Positions 10,003-21,240 of a DNA stretch of 33,725 nt are shown piece after piece (position 1 is the first letter of the stretch; each line of letters begins with the position of its first letter). Location of the stretch: positions 10,277 through 44,001 of the forward strand of contig NW_005200249.1 of NCBI RefSeq assembly GCF_000372725.1, given 5' to 3'. Below the pieces are notes generated by a model. The model saw only the letters and a program-made list of their open reading frames with translations, was not told where the DNA came from and ran no database searches. The position numbers were made by a program, and so were the translations under genes. The stretch comes from Emiliania huxleyi CCMP1516. Lineage: Eukaryota > Haptophyta > Isochrysidales > Noelaerhabdaceae.

Positions 10003-10631
10003 GCTCGTCTTTCGAGCTCCTTCTTCTGGGGCAGCAGCATGGGGGGAGGGGCGATCCCAACCCTCTCAGACCAGCCCTCTATCGCCGCTGGGCGGCGGCG
10101 CCCGCACCGCCGCCGCCGCCTCTCTCCCCGCGCAGACCTCTGGTGCCCCAGCGCCGGAGGGGGGAGGGAGGGGTGCGGGCGGGTGGTGGTGGCAGCAGCA
10201 GCAGTCAAGTGCCAACGAGGCGAGAGGTGCGGGAGAGGAGAGCGAGAGGGGCGAGCGAGCGAACGACGTGGGGGCGTTCGGCGTGCGGTGCGCGGGGGAC
10301 GATACCGGATGGGGAGGGGCAAGGGGGGGGAGGGGGGCGGGGGGACACATACCGTTTCGCGACGCGCATGCCTGCGTCGCGCCCGTGGCCATGCGCCGTC
10401 GGGTGGGTCGAGGTGGGAGGTCCGTGGCTTGCGCTCTCTGGCGCTCCGACCTCGTCCGTTTTGACGCCGACCTCCGGCGAAAACGAACGTATTAGTACAC
10501 CTCCCCGCCCCGGCAAGGCCCGCTCAACACTTGGTAAGTCGCGAGTCGCAGTCGTCCGCAGACGGTCTCGCCAGACTGAGAGTGAGACTCGCACGCCTCA
10601 CGCCCCTGTCCCCCCTCACGCGTCTCACGAC
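10003..10631. other. Intergenic region between convergent SEC61A and the 10632-11429 gene
   Basis: GC-rich with purine-biased runs (10310-10350, GGGGGGAGGGGGGC) and no protein-like reading frame. No convincing poly-A signal or RNA gene was seen. It should hold the 3' ends of both flanking genes. Confidence 0.55.
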
Positions 10632-11429
10632 CTAGCCCGCCTCACCTCCGCTCGCACTGCCCGAGCAGTCCCAGTCGCCGTGCTCCCTCAGCGCCGCGAC
10701 GAGAGCCTTTGCGAGCCGCTTCGTGAGCTGCGGCTCGGCGCGCGGCGATGCGAAGCGCGCCACGCGGGGCGGCACCCTCCAGATGGGAAGGCTCTCGAGG
10801 TCTGCCTCGGGAAGGGCATCTGACAGGGTTGCGGCGGAGAGGTGTGCAGCGCTCCCCTCTGACCCTGCCAAGGCGGCCTCGATCCATCCTCCCCCCTCCC
10901 CCGCCACCACGGCCGCACCGCCCATCGCCCGCGCCACCGACAGCGCGCAGCAGAGGAGCGGCATCTCCTCCCTCCGCCCCAGCCGGCGAGGAGAAAAGTC
11001 GACGCAGCAGTGGTCGGTGAGGACGCCCTGCTGACACCAGACGAGGCACTCGTCCAGCGCGTCCGCCCGCTGCCGGAGCACATTCAGCAGCGGAGACCCC
11101 TTCCTCTCCCTCCGGTGCCCACTCCCTTTCAGCACAGCATACCCGCGCGCCTGCCGAGGCAGAGAGGAGTGGTCCGGTCTACGAGTCATATCCTGAATCG
11201 GAAATACGAGAGACAATGGCAGGTCGGCCTCCCATCGAGAAGGAGTCTCCGCGACCACAGAGCTGCGAATCGGAGGGGAGGCGCGGCGGCGCGCCTTTGC
11301 AAGCTCGTAGAGGCGGTGTTCCTCCGCATTCAGCCGGTGAGGCACGCCACGAGAGCCGGTGCCCCGCCGCGCCGCTGCCAGCCCACGTGCGAGCCGCTCG
11401 ACGTCGGCGAGAGCGGGCCGGGCGCACAT
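10632..11429 (-). CDS. Conserved-looking protein of unknown function, two exons
   Basis: Exon 11429-11295 (MCARPALADVERLARGL to YELAK) joins exon 11150-10632 (ARGYAVLKGSGHRRERKGSP onward) in phase 0, giving about 217 residues. The intron 11294-11151 has a GC donor, and its first bases (GCGCGCCGCCG) echo the exon start (GCGCGCGGG). HRLNAEEHRLYELAKARGYA and RRERKGSPLLN look like family-conserved motifs, but I do not recognise the family. The C-terminal half is Ala/Ser-rich with DADLESLPIWRVP-like content. The ATG at 11429 is the first in the protein-like stretch, but the reading frame stays open upstream, so the start is uncertain. Confidence 0.6.
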   Translation of the reverse strand: MCARPALADVERLARGLAAARRGTGSRGVPHRLNAEEHRLYELAKARRRASPPIRSSVVAETPSRWEADLPLSLVFPIQDMTRRPDHSSLPRQARGYAVLKGSGHRRERKGSPLLNVLRQRADALDECLVWCQQGVLTDHCCVDFSPRRLGRREEMPLLCCALSVARAMGGAAVVAGEGGGWIEAALAGSEGSAAHLSAATLSDALPEADLESLPIWRVPPRVARFASPRAEPQLTKRLAKALVAALREHGDWDCSGSASGGEAG

Positions 11430-11868
11430 GTCGTAAAGGAGGAGGTGCAGCGGAGGCGGCGATGATGTGGCAGGCGTGGGGGGAGAGAGGCGGGCTGAGC
11501 AAAGAGAATATAACGCGCGGGCCCTCAGCGGAGCTGGGAAGAGGACCGCCGCAAGCGGCGTGGCGTGGAGCGGTTGTGCATCCCTCCGGGGGCCCCTCTG
11601 CGCCGGGGAGGCGTTGTTGGAGGCTAGGACGCAAGCGTCCGTCGCCCTTTTCAAACTCGGGGCCCACTCTTCCGCTACGCTCCGACCCGAATTTGGAGGG
11701 CCTAAAAGTTTAAGGTGTTGCTGCGCAAAAGGGGTCGGACACCGGGCGCAGCTCATGCTAAGAGCTAGAAGAGGAGATAGAGAGAACAACCACCCTGTCC
11801 CGTTATTGCGTACACCAACACCACACAAAACGCTCTCTCTCTCCTGTCCTCACTCAGGGGGGTCACAA
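11430..11868. other. Intergenic stretch with no supported gene
   Basis: The presumed 5' flank of the minus-strand gene ending at 10632. Open frames here are compositionally weak. A CTCTCTCT run lies at 11831-11842. Confidence 0.5.
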
Positions 11869-12244
11869 CTACCAAGTCCCTCGACTAGCTGCCACAGGGC
11901 GCAGCTGCCACAGGGCGCAGCTGGAGACGCTCCCCCTCAATCGGCATCCACCCCCACCCGCTCCAGCCCCACTTCTGCTGCCGAGAGAGCTGAATCGAAG
12001 CAAGCGAGCCATTGCATCTTGGCGTGCTCCTGGAGCGCGGCTTTCTGCGGCCACGAGCACGGCGGAGTCGGCGTCGTAGCGCGCATCGTTCCCGCTCATC
12101 GCCCATTCCTCCCGTGACGTGTGTCGGCCGCGATTCGATGTCGCCACCTTCATCGCCAACGAGGACTCCCTCGACTGCAGGGGGGCTCCGGCGCGGGGAG
12201 GGACTCCGCCTGCTGCGCTGGCCGACTGCGCCCTCCTCCTCCAT
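11869..12244 (-). CDS. Doubtful minus-strand coding segment, unknown product
   Basis: On the minus strand, around 12095-12000, the reading AMSGNDARYDADSAVLVAAE has the strong G/C third-position bias of true coding DNA here. Upstream an ATG at 12244 opens MEEEGAVGQRSRRSP and reaches VLVGDEGGDIESRP in another frame, so an intron or frameshift would be needed near 12110. Downstream, 11889-11920 is a perfect 16-bp tandem duplication (CTGCCACAGGGCGCAG twice). I cannot settle the exon structure or the family, and the segment could be a decayed gene. Confidence 0.25.
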
Positions 12245-12299
12245 GGGCTCGATCCGATTCCGCAGCGGCGGTGCTGCGCGGGAGGCGGCCGCGGGCACG

Positions 12300-13310
12300 C
12301 TGGGCTCGATCAGGAGCTTTCCCTCAGTTGCTCCGAAAGCACGGATTTGGCGGACGTTCTGCTTTCAACTTTACGTCTTGGCACCAGCTGAAGGCTTGGG
12401 TCCCACATCGCCGGATTCGTGCACGGTATTCGGATTTTGCTATTTGCTCGTGTGGGGGTATATCGCAGATTTGTCAATGGTACCGCGTCTGCGACGCGGG
12501 CGCCTTGCGGGCAGAGCCCTTAGCCACCCTTTTATCTTGCGCGGTCAAAAAGAAAAACCCCACCAGCTTATTCTTTGTGTCCAACGCTGCGTTCCGAGCA
12601 TCGCCGGCACTGTCGCCCCAGCTCGCTCTGTCGCAGGGCGAACCGTCACATACACCGCCGCATCTTGAGCACTTGAGAACTTGATAGGGTCGATTCCGCA
12701 TGGTACGGGACCCCTCCGATCGTCTCTCAGTGGCTCGCACAAGTCGCTGTTAGTGTCGGCGCTATAGTCCCGTACCATGCGTTGGGGGAGGTGCTGAAGA
12801 AAGAGAATTTTACAACAAAACTCCCTCGCACAACACTGGGCACGGAGTCCACCGTGCTGCGAGCCTGTCGCTGTCCCTTTTGTCAGTAGCAGGAGAACTA
12901 GGAGAGCGCAACCAGTAGGAGGCCCGCGCCTGCCCCCGTGCCGCCGGGTGCAACCTGTCCTATACGAGAGAGGAATCCCTGGGACCCTGTCGTGTGGGTG
13001 AACCCTGCCCAGCCCCCCTCCGTGTCGCGATGCGCTCCCCGCTCCCGTTCCCCTGTGTCCCTGATCGTCCTTACAAGATCCTGCTCGTGCCCCATATGGG
13101 GACCCTGTCCTTCTCCCACCCCTCGTTTGGCGTGCCCGTTTTATTTATTTATTACACTTGTGGCGCGTGTCGGACTCGACATTGTCCGAATTGCGGCGGA
13201 CGTCCCTTGCCTTATGCAATCTCGATCGGTATCGAGATTGAAAGAGTCTCTCTCCAGGTTCAAGCCCTCCCTAGAATTCGCGCCAGCTCGCACAGGTCGC
13301 GTGCTGTCCA
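12300..13310. other. Gene-poor region of lower GC
   Basis: No credible coding segment. The only clear structure is a 15-bp perfect inverted repeat (12697-12711 with 12767-12781). A short T/A-rich TTTATTTATTTATTACA run lies at 13140-13156. Base composition is visibly less GC-rich than in the genes. Confidence 0.55.
12697..12781. repeat. 15-bp perfect inverted repeat with 55-nt loop
   Basis: CGCATGGTACGGGAC (12697-12711) pairs with GTCCCGTACCATGCG (12767-12781). It could be a stem in a non-coding RNA or the ends of a very short insertion. No known RNA family is recognised. Confidence 0.8.
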
Positions 13311-13927
13311 GCGTACGCACTGCGACTCGCGCAACGTCTGCCTTTGATTGCTGTCTCTCTGTCAGCGCCCAGCACTGACTGCGGGCGGCGAGGCTGTGGC
13401 GCGCCTTGAAGGGGATCTTGCGGTCCGGCGGCGCAACCTCGGGCAGGATGTGAAGCACCGGCTTGATGAGCGTGAGGAAGCGGAACTTTCCGAAGGAGGC
13501 CATGGCGTCGCGGCGGCGGTGATGGCGAGCTGCCAAGCTCTCGCAGCCTCAACCTCTCCGCTTGCGTGGCGCTCCTCTTCCCACACCACTGGCCTTCCCG
13601 CACCGTGAAGGGGGAGCGAACCCTTGCTTGTCAGCCCCGGTTTGCCCCCAGAGCGCGGCGAGTGTGTTGCGAGAGAGCGGAGCCGCTCCGTCGCCCCCCG
13701 CATTGCTTCTCGCTCGAGCAGTCTCGGCGCTTTTCGCGGTTGCGCGGACGACTGCTCGCGACGCGCGCGAGGCGGCTCTCTCAGAGTCTCAGAGTCAGAC
13801 GTCTCAGTCACAGTGATCAGTGTGGTCAGTATACACGACAGAGACTCTCGAGCGCGCTCGAGTACAGTTGACAACACCGACAAGGCCTGCGAAACGCGCC
13901 CTTTCGCTTTCAAAGGCCCTTTGTCAC
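13311..13927 (-). pseudogene. Inverted partial copy of SEC61A 5' region, exon 1 and start of intron 1
   Basis: The reverse complement of this stretch matches about 7024-7606 almost base for base. Exon 1 is intact (ATG at 13503, exon to 13405, ending IPFK) and is followed by the first 94 bp of intron 1, after which similarity stops at CGTACGC. No further SEC61A exon follows, so it cannot encode the channel. The 5' region differs by small indels (for example CGAGAGTCTCTGTCGTGTAT against CGAGTCTCTG). The high identity marks a recent event. Confidence 0.93.
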
Positions 13928-14395
13928 AAAATCAAACAAGTCAAACAGTCCCAAACATGCGGAATCCCTGTCCCTGTGCAACAGGGCAACCCTCAGGTCC
14001 GAAAAGCAAAATGCGAAAAGCGGTGCCGCTGCGCCGCGTGCCGCCGTGCCGGGAACAGGGGCGAAAAGCCGAAAACTCAAGCGTCAAGGCCGTTGTCAAG
14101 GGTGTCCGTCGTGCCACGTGCGTGCGTCGTGTTTTTCTCGCGAATACACAGGATACATCAGACTACACAAAAACGTAGTACCGAATCGCTGACGATTGTA
14201 CTGTTGGCGGGACAGATGGAGACTAGATGGCACACTGGAAGTGCACCGACTGACGACAGCGTGGCGGGGCCGAGACGTGAAAGTGGCAACGGTCCGGGGG
14301 CGCGAGTCAAGTCATCGCCGCACGCCGCCGCTATGGTACAAGCCCCGGCGCAGCTCAGGGGCCCGAGGAGAAGATGGGAGCAGGCCGCACGACCC
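13928..14395. other. Intergenic stretch with no supported gene
   Basis: No protein-like reading frame. The segment 13928-14180 is A-rich on the plus strand (AAAATCAAACAAGTCAAACAG) and contrasts with the GC-rich surroundings. It probably includes the 3' flank of the minus-strand gene ending at 14396. Confidence 0.5.
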
Positions 14396-14926
14396 CTACG
14401 CCTCCTGCGCCTTGGTGACGAGCCCGCTGCAAACGTAAACCGACTCCCCGTAAAAGTCCGAAAAGTCGGCCGAGCGCTCGACTGTGGAGAAGCGGAGCGC
14501 ATCGCACGCGCGACAGAGGTAGAGCGTCCGCCCGCCGCGCACGCCGATCGGGTGGCTTGTCAGCTCCTCGAGCGGCGGGAGCGGCCGCCGAAGGTCTGCC
14601 TGCAACCATCCAAAGCGAGAGGACGGAACGGAGGCCAGCACTGCGAGAGCTGGGTCCTTCGCACCCAGCTTGCGCTTGAGGATGGGCGCAAAGGTGCAGG
14701 CGCCCGAGAGCAGGATGTACGCGCCCACGGCCTCCATCAGCGCGTGCGAGAACTTTGGCGGCGCCGGAGGCACCGCAAACTCAAAGCCGGACGGGACGGC
14801 CGAGAGGAGCGAGGAGAGGCTGTCGAGGTGGGCCACGGCGGGTCCGGCGCGCGGAGTGGTGACGGTGGCGCGGGCGGCGAAGCCCGGGAGGAAGGAGGCT
14901 GGGGCGAGAGCGAAGAGGGCGGCCAT
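14396..14926 (-). CDS. Unrecognised protein with possible plastid leader, single exon
   Basis: A 176-residue uninterrupted frame (ATG 14926-14924, stop TAG 14398-14396) with strong G/C third-position bias. The N-terminus MAALFALAPASFLPGFAARA resembles a signal peptide followed by a Phe-containing transit-like stretch, as in nucleus-encoded proteins of red-lineage complex plastids; that reading is inference. A helix-like hydrophobic stretch (ALMEAVGAYILLSGACTF) lies near residues 63-80, and the C-terminal part has YLCRACDALRF and YGESVYVCSG. I do not recognise the family. Its upstream flank has GGGAGGGATGGGAG and AATTCTTTTTTT motifs shared with two other genes. Confidence 0.62.
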   Translation of the reverse strand: MAALFALAPASFLPGFAARATVTTPRAGPAVAHLDSLSSLLSAVPSGFEFAVPPAPPKFSHALMEAVGAYILLSGACTFAPILKRKLGAKDPALAVLASVPSSRFGWLQADLRRPLPPLEELTSHPIGVRGGRTLYLCRACDALRFSTVERSADFSDFYGESVYVCSGLVTKAQEA

Positions 14927-14987
14927 TAATGAGGTTTTCTGCGAGAAGCTGGACGGCGACCAACTAGGCCCTTCATCAACGTCACGC

Positions 14988-15052
14988 CAAAAAAAGAATT
15001 AACGAAGCCACTCCCATCCCTCCCTTGGGTTGTCGGTTTTCTTTCTTTCAGG
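14988..15052 (-). promoter_or_regulatory. Shared upstream module, copy 1
   Basis: On the minus strand it reads GAAAGAAAACCGACAACCCA, then AGGGAGGGATGGGAG, then after about ten bases TTAATTCTTTTTTTGG, about 65-125 bp before the ATG at 14926. The same order of blocks occurs upstream of the 26374 (-) and 30894 (+) genes, which suggests a core promoter module, though a dispersed repeat would look similar. Confidence 0.5.
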
Positions 15053-15528
15053 AGGGCTCTCTTGCCCGCATCCCGATCCCAATCGTCTGGCTAACTGGGG
15101 CGCTTCTTAGCTCCTCGGTCCTGGGCGTGCGGCTAATGACTGCACTCCACAGCAAGTGCTCCAAAAGGGCTGGGACCCAAATAGCAAGTTTAAATCAGAT
15201 CACAGATCACAGATGGCCTGCAAAGGTACAGGAAGAGAGGACACACCAGACGCGACCCGACCGCCGACATGTCGCGGGGGCGTCCGCACAAGGTCGTCAA
15301 CTCTCTCCGACTCTCCGACTCTCGCTCCACCACATGACTCATGAGGCAGAGCTAGTGGACAACCAATTCGCGCGCAGCAGAACTGTCAACTGTGGCTCAC
15401 TGGGAAGAAACGATGAGTCTGTGGACGCAAGAGGGAGGGGGGGGGGCGGCGCTAGTTGCGGACAGGCTGCCTCCTCCCGTCACCAGTCCCGCATCTGTAG
15501 ACCGCCCAAAGTGGGTTCACAGGCGCCA
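15053..15528. other. Intergenic stretch with no supported gene
   Basis: It lies between the upstream flank of the 14926 gene and the 3' end of pirin. Open frames are short and of poor composition. ACTCTCTCCGACTCTCCGAC-type repeats occur at about 15299-15325. Confidence 0.5.
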
Positions 15529-17309
<1,781 letters not shown>

Positions 17310-18014
17310 AGTGACGATGGGACACGACGAGTCGGCGCGACCGCGAGCTGCCCTGGCGCCACCCCCAGTTTCCTTTCTCTTTGAGCTTAGCCTTCGATGT
17401 TATGAAACAACGCAAGGCGGACATGGCATATCGCTCTCGGGCCCACAGACATCCCGCACACTCGCCGCACACCCGCCGCCCCCGCGCGCGCCCCACCCCG
17501 GCCGGGAGAGAGGGGAGTGACACTTTCTCTTTCCCCCCATTCCTCTTCTCCCTTTTTTTCGGCCCTCTCGTGTGCGGGCTGCGGCCCCCTGCGGGTTTGG
17601 GAGTTATGCCTAGGTGCACAGCTTCGCCTTCGGCGACCATGGCACTTGGCAGCCCCTATAGGCTATAGCTGGGGCGTTGCATAGGCCAAGCCATAGGCGG
17701 GGAGAATCTCTCGACTCTCCCCCCCGAGCTGCTCAGCCTCAGGGTCTCTCCTCCTGTCACTCTTCTTAGTTCTTTCTTCTTTCTTTGAGGGCAGAACGCC
17801 GGTTTGCAGCCCCAGAAGCTCACAGAAACACGTCGTGCGCGGACACACGCGCCAACGCCACAAGGGTCAGGGGGAGGCGATGCGTGATGAGGGGCCGGTA
17901 GTACCGACGAGTTCAGCGCATGCGGTGCAAGCGCGCCTCGCGGAGTGCGACGCCCTCTCTCCGCAGACCCACCCACGCCACGCAGCCCCCGCGTGGTGCG
18001 TGGTCGGTGGCGCG
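17310..18014. other. Intergenic region between pirin and the F-box gene
   Basis: 5' flank of pirin and 3' flank of the F-box gene. It has CT-rich and T-rich segments (17522-17570, 17755-17790 with TTCTTAGTTCTTTCTTCTTT) but no protein-like frame on either strand. Confidence 0.55.
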
Positions 18015-19088
18015 TCAGACCCAGTCGAGATGCTCAAACGTCGCGGGCACATCCTTGACGCACAGCGGCAGCGCTCCGTCGAGGGTCTGCATGACGCCGT
18101 CTGCGAACTCGACGATCATCCCAAAGCCCAAGCGCATGCCGCGCAGGTGCGGCTCGGGGCCGAGCTGCGGCTCGACGGCCAGGTGCAGCATCAGCGGCGA
18201 CACCTCGAGGCGGACGCCCGTGATCAGCTCCTCCAGCCCGGCGGGGAAGGTGTCGATCATGTTCGTGAGCCACGGCGCCTGCGTGCGCCGCCGCTTGCCC
18301 TCCCCATCGGTGAACAGTCCGCCGCAGCCGGCGGCGGTGGGGAAGTTGAAGGTGTCGGCCACGATGCTGAATCGTCCGGAGGGGTCGTTGCGCGCGCCGG
18401 CAAGCGGCGCGGCGATCGTTCGCTTGTCGACCGAGAAGGAGATTAGGTGCGCGACGGTGTCGTCTGTGCGGCTGCGCACAAGGATGGAGACGTCGAGACG
18501 GTCGGCGCTGGGCCCAGATGCGGTCCAGCTCGCGGGCAGCGGGACTGGGGCGCTGAAGGCTGCCTCGAGCTGGAAGGCGTCGCGGAACTCAAGCTCGTTG
18601 CCGTGCATCGACACGTTGGCCGAGTACCGCCCCGCGCGGACCACCGTGGAGAAGGCCACCGGAGCATCGGCGCCCCACCGCCCCTGCACCACAAAGGAAA
18701 AGTCCGCCAGCGGGTCCTCGACCTTCTCCTGGCTGAGCGGCTGGCCGTCGCGCGAGAGCACGCGGTACCTCCTGCGCCAGTCCACCGCGAGGCCCTCGCC
18801 AAGGTCCGGCCACCGCTGCAGGCACAACGTGCGCCAGAGCACCCGCCGGTTCTCCACCTCGGCAGACGCCCACGCTTGGCACACGCAGCACATGCGGGCG
18901 AGGCTAGTGGCATCGAGGGCGCAGAGGATGTTGAGCACAAGCCCACCGTCGTCGTGGAGGAGCTGGGCGGACGCCGCGGAGGGTTTGGCGAACGGGTGCC
19001 GCTCCGTTGCCGGCACGGCGCCGGCAGAAGAAATTGGCCCCGCGCCGTGCTGCTGCTGCCTCTTGCCGTGCCGCGTTATGGGCGGCAT
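18015..19088 (-). CDS. F-box-like protein, single exon
   Basis: A 357-residue intronless gene. F-box proteins bind Skp1 and present substrates to SCF ubiquitin ligases. Residues about 40-110 read LVLNILCALDATSLARMCCV then CQAWASAEVENRRVLWRTLC and QRWPDLGEGLAVDWRRRYR, the usual F-box pattern of L-P-position helix, AR-x-CCVC, W, LW and W-(K/R)-Y. The C-terminal 230 residues form a beta-rich, Asp/Leu-rich region with no Kelch, WD40 or LRR repeat that I can see. Strong G/C third-position bias supports the whole length. Its lack of introns contrasts with its neighbours. Substrate and function are unknown. Confidence 0.85.
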   Translation of the reverse strand: MPPITRHGKRQQQHGAGPISSAGAVPATERHPFAKPSAASAQLLHDDGGLVLNILCALDATSLARMCCVCQAWASAEVENRRVLWRTLCLQRWPDLGEGLAVDWRRRYRVLSRDGQPLSQEKVEDPLADFSFVVQGRWGADAPVAFSTVVRAGRYSANVSMHGNELEFRDAFQLEAAFSAPVPLPASWTASGPSADRLDVSILVRSRTDDTVAHLISFSVDKRTIAAPLAGARNDPSGRFSIVADTFNFPTAAGCGGLFTDGEGKRRRTQAPWLTNMIDTFPAGLEELITGVRLEVSPLMLHLAVEPQLGPEPHLRGMRLGFGMIVEFADGVMQTLDGALPLCVKDVPATFEHLDWV

Positions 19089-19749
19089 CTGGGGCGGCGC
19101 AGCACCCCGCGTTGCGACCGTGAGGGCCGGAGGGCTGCGACGAGGCCGACTAATCGTTGCGAGGCCTTGGGGCGGGGGGCGGGCTCCTGCGTTATGGGGG
19201 CAAGGACTTGCGCGCCGCTACGCGGCGCGCGGAGCGGCGGGGGTAGGGGGGGGGGCAGAGTCGGGAGGGGTCGGGGGTGGGTCGGCGTACGTCGCGCGCT
19301 TACCTCTCTTTTTGCTTGCGAACGAGTGAGCCAATGCTCCTCTGGTCAGACAAGAGAGAGGGAGGAGCGGGGGCCGCCGGGGGGGCCGCCGCCCATTATG
19401 CATTAACGTATAACGATTAAGCCGCGGAATCGCCAATGTCACAACCGGTCAACCGAGGACCTAGTCCCTCCAAACCCTCTGAGCCGCCGTACCGCGTACC
19501 GCTTCACATATTACATAGACTAAGCGCGCACACACGCCGCGCGGTAGATGTCGCCGACTTCTTAGCGATGTCGCGAGCAATAGCAGAGACCATCGGGTTC
19601 AGCAATCTGCGATCGCGCTGCCCAAGCACTGGCAGAGCGCATCGCACACGCTGCCGAGATCACAATCGCCTGCGTCGACCTCTGGCAAACCAAAGTCACC
19701 TATTCAGCGTCAATTTCGGTGCTGTGTCACCGCTGCTTCCAAGCCGATG
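19089..19749. other. Intergenic region between F-box and TerD genes
   Basis: 5' flank of the F-box gene and 3' flank of the TerD gene. GC-rich with G runs at 19226-19275. A long plus-strand open frame that starts here and runs to about 20716 has poor composition and is the shadow of the TerD gene. Confidence 0.55.
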
Positions 19750-21240
19750 TCACTCCGCCGCCCAAGTACCGCCGCCCATCTCCAAGCCTGCGGAGTCCAG
19801 GCCGTCCGCGCCAAAGCCGCTGTCAAAGCCGCTGCCAACAGCGTCCCCCGCGCCGCCGACGTCGGGCAGCGAAGCGTCGGGCAGCGAAGCGTCGGCGAGG
19901 GATGCGTCGGGCAGCGTCCCGCCAGGCAGCAGGTCAAAGGCGCCGCCCGAGAGAACGTCGTCGGCAGGGACGCACGCCTGCGGGAGGCAAGGCGGGCGGG
20001 CGGGGTGGGGGCACGGCAACCTCCATGTACGCTCCCTCCGCGGCCTCGCGCTCTCGGCGCGATCTCTCGCGCTCTCGGCGCGATCTCTCGCACATATCTC
20101 TCATCTCTCGCACCGAGTAGTCCACGCCAGACGAGAAGAGAGACGGCTCGAGCATCGCCTGAGAGGTCGCAGTCTTGGGGAAGTCTCGCACGATCTCGGT
20201 GATCTCGCACGCTCTCAGCATCTCGGCGCCATGTCCAGCTGCGGCGCGGTGAAGATTGCGGTGGCGGCGGCGACGCCAGCAGCAGTGCCGACAGCGAGGG
20301 CGGGGCACAAGAACGACCCTCCCCCCCCCCCTCCTCCACCGCCACCGCCACGGACAGCAGAGCCGCCAGCTCCCGTCGCCTCCGCCGCTGCCAGCTTCGG
20401 CGGCGCCGCCACCGCTGTCGCCACCGCAACCGGAGTGGCTTCTGCCACCGCCGCCGCAACTGCCACCGCCGCCGCCGGCGGCACCGCCGCCGCTTGCGCC
20501 GGCGGCATGTGCGACTCCTCCCGGAGCGTGCTCTGTCGCGGCTCCGCCGTTGCGTCGAGAGACCACGCCGCGTCCGCGAGGCGGCGCAGCCGTGCCAGCA
20601 GCATCACCCGGCCCTCCGCCGCGTCCCCGAGGTGGCGCGAGGTGAGGGTGAGCCGGGCAAGCTCCTGCTCAGTGTCCGCGTTGACGAGCCGGACATATGC
20701 CTCGGACAATGAGTAGAAGGAGATGCCTGCAGTGTACACGTCAGCGGCGACCGCAAGCGCAGCGATGCGGTCGGGCAGCTGCGGGAGCCAGATGTAGATC
20801 CGCTCCTGGTCCACCAGCCCGCCCGCCCCTCGCTGGCCAGTGAGGATGTCGCCCGTGTGCACGATGGAGGAGGCGCCCGCCATGGCGCGGTGCTCGCCGT
20901 TGCGCAGCCGGCCATACCAGATGGTGCTGCCCTCGTCCCGCGAGCCTCCCGCCTCGTACCCGACCACGGAGCAGTCGAGGTCGACCGGCGAGGCGATGCC
21001 AGGCGCGTCCCGCCTGAGGTAGTGGCGTGAATGTGAGAGGCTTGGGAGGCGGGAGTGAGCGCGGGCTTGCCCTCACCAGCCGAGGCCAAGATAGACCCGC
21101 TCCAGCCGGCCGGCCTGCGCTCCAACCGGGAGCCGGACCGCCTCAGCAGGAGAGAGCGCGACGACAACCGGGATGCCCTCCGCGACCGGCGCGACGTCAT
21201 CGTCGAGCTGCTTGGTGTAGGAGTGGCCGCTGAAGTGCAT
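19750..21240 (-). CDS. TerD-domain protein with Ala/Gly-rich linker, three exons
   Basis: Exons 21240-21077, 21013-20230 and 19977-19750 keep one frame (391 residues). The TerD (tellurium-resistance/CABP) domain fills the first half: MHFSGHSYTKQLDDDVAPV start, LERVYLGLGW, PVDLDCSVVGYEAGG, SIVHTGDILTGQ, DQERIYIWLPQLPDRIAALA, YVRLVNADTEQELARLTL. TerD proteins bind calcium through such Asp-rich loops and are implicated in stress responses in bacteria; the role in algae is not known to me. A linker of Ala and about 11 Gly follows. Exon 3 adds an acidic tail (VPADDVLSGGAFDLLPGG with DASLADASLPDASLPD repeats). Intron 1 is canonical GTGAGG...CAG with no duplication; intron 2 has a GC donor. Confidence 0.87.
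19978..20229 (-). repeat. TerD intron 2 with GCGCGAGAGATC-type repeats
   Basis: A 252-bp GC-AG intron filled with GAGATCGCGCCGAGAGCGCG-like repeats (about 20040-20110) and related GAGATC runs. It ends CCTCCCGCAG before the acidic exon. Confidence 0.75.

Noticed and set aside
10632..11828. Single 398-codon frame as one exon
   Set aside because: The middle is not protein-like, and removing 11294-11151 as a GC-AG intron joins two family-like motifs cleanly; the N-terminal 130 codons lack support.
12300..12560. Possible coding reading FGGRSAFNFTSWHQLKAW on the plus strand
   Set aside because: Codon use lacks the local G/C third-position bias and no start, splice partner or family motif was found.
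19436..20716. 426-codon plus-strand frame
   Set aside because: It overlaps the TerD gene on the other strand, has no recognisable motif and is open because of GC-rich third positions opposite a coding strand.
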